Assembly: GCA_964030475.1 (NCBI GenBank)
Contig: CAXIPT010000002.1
Span: 20,326,902-20,390,901 of the forward strand
DNA: 64,000 nucleotides
Direction: 5' to 3'
From: Tethya wilhelma
Taxonomy: Eukaryota; Porifera; Demospongiae; Tethyida; Tethyidae
Each line of letters begins with the position of its first letter. The first letter of the stretch is position 1. This document shows positions 32,144-43,422 of the stretch, piece by piece. Position numbers and translations under genes: made by a program. The notes beneath the pieces were generated by a model. It saw nothing but the letters and a program-made list of their open reading frames with translations, had not been told where the DNA came from and ran no database searches.

Positions 32144-33655
32144 ATGAGTCGATTTCTCAAGCTCCTTTGTCTCTGGCTGCTTTCGGTGTGTTGTGTGAAA
32201 GAAGCGAGCCCTCTCCCGTTGAATGGCGCCAGCTACCAGGAGAAGAAATCATGCCAGCTCTACAAGCTTGCACCTTCCCTCTCGAGCGCTCCTTATATGA
32301 AAGATCTGCTCGGATATGGCACTACAGAGCTTGAACCATTCGCTGTCTTTGTCCAAGAGGAAAGTGAAACTACAAAAGTGGAGCAGAAACTCAGCAACGC
32401 TGCTACTAAAGAATGCGTTGGGCATTGTAGAGGGTGGAACAGTTTGAAGAAGGACGAAGCGGACACAGCTGTTGAAAAGATCCAGCTGCAAGCTGTGTAC
32501 GGAGGGAAGTCTTATGAGGTAGATAAATGATGTCTGTTCTGTATGTTTGTTTACCCACACCTCCACCATGAGATAATGGCAGTACTCTGATTAGTGGGGA
32601 CTGTGTTAATGATTGCCTCTCTAGCATCAATAGCCGTTGATGAAGAAAGTGCTTGTGTGTTTTTTGTCTTGTGTGAGAGAGTGTGTGCTGGCTTTATGAA
32701 GCAGTGTATGTGTGGATGCTCCAAGTATATCTGAGACAGTTGCATCAATTCTGTGTATGTGTGTGCGTGTAGTTTCGTGTTTCAGTAGCCACTACGATGT
32801 TATTGTATCATGTTACCCTATAACTGGCGAGGTGTGAGTACTCTCAATGGCATGCCGTGAGCCACACACAAGCTGGCTACAATCTGACAACAGGCCACTC
32901 TGCTAAATTATGTAATTTGCTCACAACCTGACAACAAGAAACCCCATTGACTACGTCCGTCTGCGAAATGACCTTGGCAGAATTCACCTGACGTAAGTGT
33001 TGCCCATACATATGCACACTCCATGCACACACGTGCCTTACAGTAGTTATGTACACACAATGGTGGACCGATTCTTTCTAGTGTGGGAGTAGACTGCTTT
33101 GCATTCTCAAGAGGAGATAATCTGTTCGTGTCTCACTTCATGCATGGACACTCGTAGTAGCAAGTCGTTGGACTGTCATTCTTGTGATGGGGCGCTTATT
33201 TGATCAGAGAATGGAAACTAGTCAACCATCTTATTTCATTGTGGGAGACGAATGGCTCTATTCTATTTCCTTGTCAATGATGGTGGTACTACAATTGTGG
33301 TGACTCTTATAGGGGGGAACATGTTTTCATTGCAGGGGGGTTCAATATGACATTAAAGATTTTGTTGTAGAAACCACAAGAACTTACTCACATACCTCAG
33401 AATTGATTGATAACACTGTTGTGTTAGCTAGCTCTCTCTCTCTCTCCACATAAAGCTGTCATTACTTGTGTACAACAGTACCTTATTGTGTAGCTACTGC
33501 TCTCTGTAGACTATATGTTTTGTCTACCAGATATCACTCACAAGTGTGCAAGTGTGCAAGTGTACATTTACATATCAGTATGTTTGTGGACATGGTTTCT
33601 GTACAAGATGTTTGTTACAAGCTAATAGAGAACTTAACTCCTTGATAAGTGTGTA

Positions 33656-33700
<45 letters not shown>

Positions 33701-36700
33701 ACGTGTGAGTGTGGGTGTGGGTACAGGTGGCTTGAGCTTATGTGAAACAGTAAGCTCTTCACACGACATTGAGCAGATTGACCATAACATTGTGTGTGTG
33801 TTTCACTATGTAAACTACAGTACATTGTGTACACACACACACACATAGCTACAGCTAATGTAGCCAGGTCTCATAACAAGCTCCTAAAGAGAGGGCTACT
33901 CCTGCCTAAGCCAAAGTTACTTTTGAGCTAAATTAACAACAAACTGTTATTGTTGAATGTAAGGAATGTATGGCAAGTTTTTATAAACCTGCTCTCCTGT
34001 TGATGCTCACTTCACCAAAAAAAAAACACATATCAAAGATTTGCAAGTCTTTTGGCTTCTGTTGATCAAAGGGAGAGTGTCAAACAGCCAGTTAGTGGGT
34101 GACAGCCATTGTCTCCACTCAACACAAGTGGGGATGTAATTGGAAACTTGGCCATTGGTGCTTGTCGCCAATCAATGGTAGAGCACAAGTGGCCCCAGAG
34201 ATGTATTGTGGTAGAGAGACAATGCCTCTAATGTGTGGCTCAGGTTACACTGATGATGTGGCCTGACTTGTGTTGTGTGTGTATTTGCAGGAGTCCCAGC
34301 TGCTGATGGTCGTGCTGGCCCCCACTGGTGTGGAACAGCTGTCCACTTGTGAGAATACAACATTGCTGATCTCCTGTCCCCTGAGACAACACCACTGCTG
34401 TTTACATGTCCAGCTTAAAGAAGGCAAGGAATACTATACTGCACATTGTTGTAAACACTATCTGATTGTATCATACCATAGTAGACTATAATATACTACT
34501 TTATGATTGTATCAAATTCCTTAGAAATGGCAGATAATTCATTGATTTTTTTCTTGTATGTTCTGATCTTTCAGATTCCAGTGCCATGTCTGTTTCTTAT
34601 TCTTCAAAGCTGTATCGTAGGAGTGCAGCTCTAGATGATCACAAGACTTTACAAGCAGGATCACATGATGCAAAGAGTAGCCATAGAAACATGACTGTGG
34701 GTGTAGTCATATCGGTAGTGGGTGTGGTTTTGTTGGTGCTGGTGGTAGCTCTCTGTGCGGGGGGTTCTCAAACCTACGATCCAGTCAAGAGTGAAACGGG
34801 TGGAGCTGTGAGCTTGAAGAAGTGAGTGTGTGTTGTAATATTATAGCTGTACCTGTTGGCTGTTGTGTAACGTTTAAAAGTTGCTGGTCTGTTCAATGTC
34901 TCTTATGTTTAGTTGTGATAGTGCGTATGTGTTTTTTTCAAAGTGGTTTGTTTNTCAAAGTGAAAGCACATGGAATGGAATTCATTGTGTTTGTTGATAC
35001 AACAAGTGGTTTTAATTTCACTTAAACACACACACATTGCAAAAAGGATGAACCACTCACTGTCCATAAAACCAATGGCTCCTTCTCCTCCAAGGAACAC
35101 CCACCTGCCAAGCAACAACCTCAAGATATCCTTCCAGCAGCTGACTCTAAACCCGAGCAAGTTGAAGACCCACCAGCTGCTGCAAAGGACTCGTCGGATT
35201 CAGACGATCCTAAAGTGAAAACCCTCTCCATCTCTTCTCGAAGCTACGACCCTCTTCCTGACATTCCTGGCACAGAGAAGGAGGAGAAAGAAGAAGAGGA
35301 CATGGAGGACGAACTGGCCGAGGCTGGCTACGATTATGCTCGATTTCCTGAACGAAACGTTGACAGAATGTCAGGCTCTGATTCCGAAGGGGAGGAAGAA
35401 GACAGCAAAGAAAATGACGAGCCTGATAAGCAGCCTGAAGCAGCTGCAGCTGCCACAACAGGCGTGGTTCCATATGGTAAGGTGTCGAGGCACTCAAACA
35501 GCGATAAAAAAAAGGACAGTGATGAGTATGCCGAAGTTAGGGAAACCTTCCGCAACACTCCCAGGACACGTGCCATTACTGACCCCGTTGACCCCGTCAC
35601 ACTAGGTCTAGATCTTCGTGACAAGAGGGCGTTCACAGAATCAGCGACTCGCCTCCCCCTCCCAGCCATCCCACGAGGTCAGAGAATGGCCGCAGAACAA
35701 ACCAAACCAAAGGTCCAGAAAGAGAGGCTCTATGAGAGCGTGGACGAGATGGGAGACCATGAGGAGGAGGAGGAAGAGGAGGAGGGGAATGAGGACATGT
35801 ACGAGAGTGTGCCTGACGACCTCAAGAATCTCGAGTCTCCAATTACACCCAATCCCGCTGTCTCCTCCCCTGCCAGGCTGCCCCCTGTGACCTCCGTCAC
35901 TGCTGCTCCTCTGCCCCCTTCCTCCCCAATCCCCTCTAGGAACCCTGATGGGGCGGAGAGTAAGCCAGTTGAGAAGAAACCCCTCGATAAATCACTTAGC
36001 AGCTCCAATGATGGAGAAAAGAGACGTTTTTCGTTCTTCAATCGTAAGAAGGCCACATCGATTTCGGCAGTGAGGAACAAGAAAGATAAAGATCTGTCGC
36101 ATCACATGAGCAGTCCAATGACCACCACCGCCGCGGTCCTAGCGAGCTCCCCACCACAGATGTCCCCCCCTCCTATTCCGAGCATCCCTGCTCCGGCCCC
36201 TCCCCCTCTCCGCAACGAAATAGATGATGATGACATAATGTATGACACTCCTAAACTTGATTTCGTTAGGGAGCGTTACGTCTCAGAGCCTGACGTCGCA
36301 CAGGATGCTGGCAGATTAAAGAACATCCAAGAAGCAAAAAATAAGTCCATTTCTCTGCCAAGGAACATGAGACCAGGTGCAGGTGGCAGTCCATTCATGC
36401 CCCGACCAAAAATCCCTCTTCCCGATTTACCGGAGACTTCTGGCGGCGGCACGGCTACTGTTGTCCACAAGAGAGTGTTTGAAGATCCCGTCGAGGGAGA
36501 GCACACCGGGCCCTACGACATGGTACACATCATTCCTGAGCCTAGCGTTGATGATCCGAGCTACGATACTGTGAGACCAGAGGATATACTAGTGGACCAA
36601 ATGAAAAATGATGAGGAACCCGGCTATGATAGCGTTCGTAAGTCAGACGGTCAGGAACAGCAGCAGCAGCAAGCTGCAAATGGAGAAGATGTTAGGATGA

Positions 36701-37764
36701 AAGGAGGGTCAGAGGAGGCGACGGGGGGCATGAAATATGCTAAAGTTACGAGGCCCGGTTCTCCTGACGATGGCAGAGCTACTTCCCCAGGGATACAACC
36801 GGAGCACGACGAAGAAGGGTATGCAGTCGTCCCTCAAGAGATCAAGATGAGAAAACGAGCCATGTCAGCAACTAAAACCGTCCAGCAGAAGGCTCAAGGA
36901 GACCAGTCTGGTGCCAAGAAGAGTCCTTACGACTCAATCAAGAAAGATCCCATTGACGAAAAGAAGTCAAGATCAACCTCTCCAGAAGTGGCGGCTATCA
37001 TGGCTGAACCTGATGAACAGTACGCAGTAGTTGATATTGCTACAAAACGGAAGAAAAAGGAAAAACGAAAAGAATCGGCATTTGTTGAAATAGAGATTCG
37101 CCAGTCGGCTGCTTCTCCTAACCCTCCCCCAGTACCCCCCATGGGAGATGTAGGGGACCTGACTGAATTTGACCAGCCCCCTGTTCCAATGCAATCAGAG
37201 GGGGTACACGAGTTGGTGGACAACAAGCACCTGGTTGTATCAGGTGGTGCCAACGACCCACCTTATGCCAAAGTCATGAGTAAGACGGATCATCCTTACA
37301 CTGAACTGGATCTAGCACCAAAGGACAGTGGTCCGGCCAAGTTGGCTCAGCGTGCAGACTCTCCCGATGTTGGGTACGATACTGTGGGGGCCGTGGGCAG
37401 ACAGAGGCCACCAGAGGAAGACCACAAGATGAGAGATGAAGCTCTAGGCTACGACACAGTCAGCGATGGAGAGAGAACAGTGGCAAAGAAAGGACAGAGT
37501 TCCATTGAGAGAGAAATGCCAAAATTAGAAACAGCCGATGATGATGATGGTGATACACATCAACAACCAACGTACGATGTGTTGGAGGACCCGTCTCAAG
37601 CTGCCAGTTCGCCATCCCCACCGCCGGGGAATTTGTATGACGTCCTAGAATCGGCAGAATCTCCCCAGGATGGTGCTGTGAGCCCCAACGAGGATAGATA
37701 TGAAGAGATTGATGATGAACAGAGATTGAAACTCATTTCAAAATATCACCAACGGTCATCTTAA
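32144..37764 (+). CDS. Large single-pass membrane protein with tyrosine-motif-rich tail
   Basis: Exons 32144-32518, 34291-34450, 34575-34807 and 35047-37764; about 1161 residues. Signal peptide MSRFLKLLCLWLLSVCCV, then a ~200-residue Cys-containing ectodomain with no domain I recognise. One TM segment follows (VGVVISVVGVVLLVLVVALC, residues ~220-242), then a ~920-residue disordered tail. The tail holds about 17 Tyr motifs of YxxV/I/L type, e.g. GYDYARF, MYESV, GYDSV, GYAVV, QYAVV, YAKV, YTEL, GYDTV (twice), YDVL (twice) and RYEEI. It also has polyproline stretches (PPPIPSIPAPAPPP). YAKV-x7-YTEL has ITAM-like spacing with Val in the first motif. An SH2/SH3-scaffolding receptor is inferred. The end of exon 2 could be GT at 34451 or a nearby GC donor in the same phase. 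The first intron is 1.8 kb. An N at 34954 is intronic. Confidence 0.75.
32519..34290. other. Long intron of the tyrosine-motif receptor
   Basis: 1.77 kb between a GTAGAT donor and a TTTGCAG acceptor. Contains (GT)n at 33657-33695. I saw no RNA gene or convincing ORF; longest AT-rich stretches are unremarkable. Confidence 0.5.
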
Positions 37765-38048
37765 TTCCCTTAATTAGAAACAGACAATAATCAAACACAT
37801 GCATAAATAGTCTGTTATTTTTTTTGGATGTTGTTTAGCTATAATTATAACATTTTCCTACTTTTCGTATAATTATATAATCACATGGTACATTAATAAT
37901 AATAATGTAAGATCTCAATGTTTTAAATTATGGTTAAAAATAATTATTGTTGTATACCGGATCATGATTGCACAGATCATTTTTGGCGGGATTTTGGAAA
38001 TTGAGCCCCACCCCCCTACTCATAACGTATATAGCTAGCAAGACTCAG

Positions 38049-38936
38049 ATGGCAGATGAGAGTAGAGAACCTGTTGTCTGTAGAGCTCTGCAGCGCTACA
38101 TCCACGAGCTGGCCAAGGCCCTGGACCCCGTCACCCTCTCCACGGAGCTCTTCTCCAGGGAGATTATTGACGAGAGAACGTGGGACGAGGCGCGAAGAGA
38201 GCCAAACGGAGCCAATTATGACAGGAGTCTAGTGGTTCTTGGAGCACTGTTGCGGGCAATGAGAGCCTCTCCCTCTCACTTTGAGGAGCTTTTGGACATT
38301 TTGAGAAGTGAAGTGACCAGTGAACGGCTAGCTACAAAACTAGAAGGTATAAAAACACCATAAGATATTGAGATGAAAATAATAATGTAACCATATTACC
38401 ACAATAATACACTTGCAGGTGAAGTGAAGAGACTACAAGACATTACTAACAACAGAGGTTAGTTTGAACCACTAAAAACGTGCTATAATTCAATCTGGCA
38501 ATGATGAATGGGACCCTTAACTCCTCTTGCACGATACACAGGTACAAGCAAGGACGAGACCAGCCTGAGCAGGTCCAGAGAGGAGGAAGAGAGAGATGAT
38601 CCTCCATGTGGAAAAAGAAAACAGAGACTCATTATCAAGTCGGGAAAGATCAAGAATGCTGACAAGCTTCTCATGGAGGTTGCGAGAGAGATCTGTGACA
38701 AGTGGGAGGAGGTTGGAATAGCACTGACCATTGACTTCAAGGTACTGAAGAGTGTCATTGGAGGTGATGCTACCAAGCCAGACCACACCAAGGCATTTCA
38801 CATGCTCCAAGAGTGGAAGTCACGGGCAGGGGAGAAGTTCACATATGATGTTCTGTCTTCAGCATTGGAGGATTGTGGTTTGAACTTGTGTGCTCAGCAA
38901 CACTGCTACACTGCCTATACTGAAAATGAACAGTGA
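38049..38936 (+). CDS. CARD plus Death-domain adaptor-like protein
   Basis: Exons 38049-38346, 38419-38457, 38542-38936; 243 residues. Residues ~5-95 look like a CARD (LSTELFSREIIDERTWDEAR...FEELLDILRSE), with the LxxxLxxxxxL and helix pattern of caspase-recruitment domains. A charged linker (RSREEEERDD) follows. Residues ~150-230 look like a Death domain (KLLMEVAREICDKWEEVGIA...AFHMLQEWKSRAGEKFTYDV LSSAL). The CARD-Death order matches CRADD/RAIDD, the caspase-2 adaptor, but is also found in invertebrate expansions; orthology is not claimed. No protease or nucleotide-binding domain. It starts 284 bp after the tyrosine-motif receptor, on the same strand. Confidence 0.7.
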
Positions 38937-39149
38937 TAATGTTTTGCACAATTTACAGCCAGACTCACAGGCTGTCAATAAATATACTAGTTTAAATTTG
39001 TTTGTATCAAAATGAATGCACAGTTTCTCCACAAACCATTCACAGATTTTACTTGGCCATAATGCTATTGAACAACATATTGTATGGAGCTTTGTGGCAC
39101 AATGTATGCACATTATGTACGTGAAGGACAATGACCACAAGTGTAAGAG

Positions 39150-42100
39150 TTACTTTGATTCCATTCCAAGAAGGGAAGCAGAAAGCAACTGAAGATCCTT
39201 TAATACAGCCCTGATATCTGTAATAATACAACCAATAATTTTTACTTAATTTTGTATTATACATATACAGTTCACTGCACTCTTATCCTCACCTTGGTTA
39301 GCTGGTTGGTGTTCACCACCTTGGTGTGGCAGTGGTGTCTCTTCATCAAAGTACTCAGCAGGCTCTTCCAAAACTGTTCTCTGACCATCCACGCCTTGAA
39401 TCTCAGTGGTCTCATTCTCTTCATGGTGGCAGCCATGCCCACCTCCTTCCATCTGTCTCCCTCTGCTCTCTCTCTCCCTCACTGAGTCACTCTCACTGGT
39501 CTGGCTTGTCCAGTCTGTGCTACTTCCTTCAGCTTCAACCATCTCTTTTCTCCCCTCACACTGAATCTCACTCTCCTTGCGCTGTCTTGGTGAGCCATGT
39601 TTTGTTGGAGGCATCAATCCTTCTTGTCGCAGTGTAGTCTGTATGAGTCAGCACATTCAGAATGCATCAATGACTTTTATGTATGGTAGTGTACTTTGTA
39701 CTCACAAGTAGCAAGTTTCTCTCAACTTGAGTAGCTTGTAACTTCTTCCTGCAGTTTTCCAACTCTTGTTCGACTCTTGCTTTGCTCATCTCCACGGCCT
39801 CCACTGCTCTGTCTCTGTCTCTGTCCAATGATCTCTGGAGCTGCTGCAACTGAACAACAGCCTTTGCATGCTCTCTCCTTGCAACATTCAACAGTTTCTC
39901 CATCTCAGCCATCTCTTCATTGTGCTTCCCTTGCTCCTCCAGCACTGCACATTCAACACCTAATATGAAATCAGACATGCAAACAGCTAGCATTTTGAGT
40001 TTGCATACAAATTAATGTAAGTGTATACAGATAATCCATGCATGTGTGAACTAACGTGATTCCAGAGTGCTCTGGGTGTCTCTCATCTCCTTCTCGAGGT
40101 GCTCCACTCTCTCTTGAAGAGCCTCTCTCTGCTCTGTGATGGCCATGTGTTCGTGCTGTAGCTCGGAGAGTTGAGAGTCCAATGCATCTTTGTCCCTTTG
40201 AGTCAGCTCCAGTCGCCCCTCAAGGTTGGATAGCTTCGAATTACCTACAAAGAATATACAATAGTCCATGCATGTATCAATCATGGTTCTGTAAAGTTAG
40301 AGTGTATACCAGTTTATGCATACAGGTGTATGAGAGTGTCTCTATCTGCTTCTGGAAGGTGTCAGTTCCCTCTTGAAGTCGGCAGGCCAGACTGTCCCTC
40401 TCGCGAGACAAACACCTCACTTCTTGAACCAGCTGTTCCCTGGAATAGCTGAATAGTCATACAACTGCATTATCTTATGCATGCACATATAGATTGCATG
40501 CCCTCTGGCATGCCCGTACATTCAAATGCATATAAAGTATTGGATAAGTAGCTACAACTATATACCTAGTAAGGTCTGCTCCTTGCTGACAAGGTGGTCT
40601 GTCTTCAGTGGCAGTCTGACAGCCACACTCTATTGTGCTAACCAATGCCTGAGAGTAGCTCTGCACAATGGCATAGTGGCAACTGAGGGTGGCTAAAGAA
40701 TGAATGAAAAGTTGGATCATCTTCAACAGTTCTTTCACTTGTTTAGAATTGACACTATATAGCTATACATGTATGATAATACCTTTCAAGGAGTTAACCC
40801 TGCTGTTTGTGGAGCTCAATCGTTGTTCGTAGTTGGCTATTCTAGTGAGAGCCTGGTTGAATGTGTTCTTGTAGCTCCCATAGGCATCAGACACGGACTG
40901 TGTGCAGGTGTTCAGGTACTCAAGAGCCTTGTGCTTGTTCTCAAGCTGGAGGTGGAGCTCAGCAATAGTGGAATAGGCCTCTGACAGACCCTGCTCTGTG
41001 TCCTGAAGAGATCAAATATATCTGTGTGGCATATTTCATTTGATTTAGTGCATACATATATACATGTATACCTGTATTTTGTTTGCCTGTCGTTGCAGTT
41101 CTGCTGATCTGTCAGCCAAGGTATGACTCAGTAGCTCTTTCTCTCTCTTCAATTGCTCAACTTGTTCCAATAAAGCAACCTCCTTCAATTTTATACACAC
41201 AACACACAAACTATCCATGAACACATACTTCAGTCTTAAATATTAAATACAAGTACTCTTATGATCCTTGATTCAGCCTCTCACCCTGGTCTTTGTTTCC
41301 TGTCGATCTCTGTTAGCTTGCATCTCCTCCAGCCTCCTCTGGACTAGCAGCACAAACACCTTCTCCCTCCAGCGACTCAACAAGCTCCTCACAGCTCTGT
41401 TCCTGTCCTCTGCAGCCTCACTCCCTCTCTCCATTGACACACACTTGTATTGCTGTCAGGAATACATGGTTGTGATCTTAGCACATAGTGTACAGCATTT
41501 TGCATATACCTTTGCAATGTCAGCTTCCTGGATGTTGAGTATCTCAGTCATGGACGAGAGACGAATGTTGAGAAGTTGATCCTCTGATTGCAGTCGCTGG
41601 AGATCACGCTCATGATCCTAATATTTGAAGCAGCCATTTTATTAAACAGTTATGAATCTTAGATCAAATGGCTCACTCTGATGGTGCTGTAGAGCATCTC
41701 TCTCTCTTCCTTCCAAGTCATGGTGGGAGTGTTGCCTTCCGTTCCTCCTTGGCTGTGAGGAGAGAGGGTGGGGATTTCCCCTCCAAGGTAGGACTCGAGT
41801 TGATCCACCTGCTGGCACTTCTGAGAGAGGTGTGAGTTGAGTGTCCTGTGGGCATGTGTGCAACCACAGTGATCTAACACATCCATACACCTGGCTAGAG
41901 CTACATGCATGCAGGCAGGCTAAAGTCGATCTGGTTTGAGAATGCCACCGGAAGTGAATGAGATTCATAACCATACTTTTTCTATGGGACAAAATAGCCA
42001 ACTTTTGATTGGTAAGGCGTAGGAAGCTGAAAAAGCAAACAAAGGACGGGAAGATCGAGCGCTTTCCAATGGTGCTTGAAATTTTGAAATCGGTTGGATA

Positions 42101-43384
42101 GTTAGAAAGTTATTCAAGTTTTTCTACCGGCATTCTCAAACCAGATGGACTTTAGTTTTAGGAATTATGTGTCACTGACTCCATTTGTCTCTCCATCTCC
42201 TCGCGCTGGAGCTGGCTCTCAGAGGCCATTTTGGTCAGCTCTTGTCTCAACTGATTCAACTCCTCCTTGTGACTTTGAGATTGGCGATTGAGGTCAGAGG
42301 TCAAACCTGTATGGACAAGACAGAGGGAAAAAGATCATGACCCGATAAAATTTATGATGAATAGACTGTATGTTTAGACTGTACGTTCCCAGGGAAGGAG
42401 TCAAACCAGCTCAGGATTTGATGTTAAATGATGTGAGCTGAGGGAGACAATAATTTATATCTGTGAGCTTAATTTCCAACTTAATTTAGAACATGGATCA
42501 TGATATTGGCTTACTATATAAACATTAAACAAAACCAAATCAAAACCTCAAAGCTAGTCTAAGGACAGTAGTAGTACACAAAGATGGGAGACCTCATAAT
42601 ATCACAATAAAGGTTGCTGAGCCAACACCAACTCACATCCTAGCAACACAAACAGCTGAGCTACAGACTGGCATAGTGACATCTGTCACTGTCAGAGGGC
42701 AAATTGGCGGTAAATATTCAACTATCTGACCATCTATCTCTATATCCATGTGAGCATTACATCACAGGATGTCCTGTACAACATATTAGTACATGCACAC
42801 ATCAGTTGCCTAGTAAAAGAGCACTCCTGGTTTGTAGATAGACAGATGGTTAACAGTTAGTTTCTGCTTTTACTTGATTGTTGACTCAGAGAGAAGCCAC
42901 AAAGCAAGTCACAGTCTCTGCAGACATCAGTGAGAATGAAAAGGCTCAGTGCAATATTGGCAGTGTGTATTATTATAGGTCAAGGTAAGACTTTAAGCAT
43001 AAGATAAGACTTTTGGGGCTAAAGAGAGCTACAGAGAGAGATTGGTACTGCATCTTGATGGGGAAATAATACATTTGAGCCAACTTATAAGACAAGGCTG
43101 TGCAGTATTCATCTTAATTGTATCATAGCTGATATATAAGTTGTATTTTCCTGCATGAAAGTTCATTGGAAGGATCATGAATGCAGGTATTGCCAGTGTG
43201 CATGGGATGGGGTGTGAGAACAAGTTCAAAGGAAAAGATAAAGTTGAAGCTTGTGTCAATAATGAGGAGTTTACAGCATGCTCCGTTGACTGGGATGAGA
43301 TCAATGGTGTGGAGGTGTGCCGTAGGATAACAGAAGGAGGTAAGTTGATAGCTACTATGAATGTAGCCAATGAGTCTACTATAG

Positions 43385-43422
<38 letters not shown>

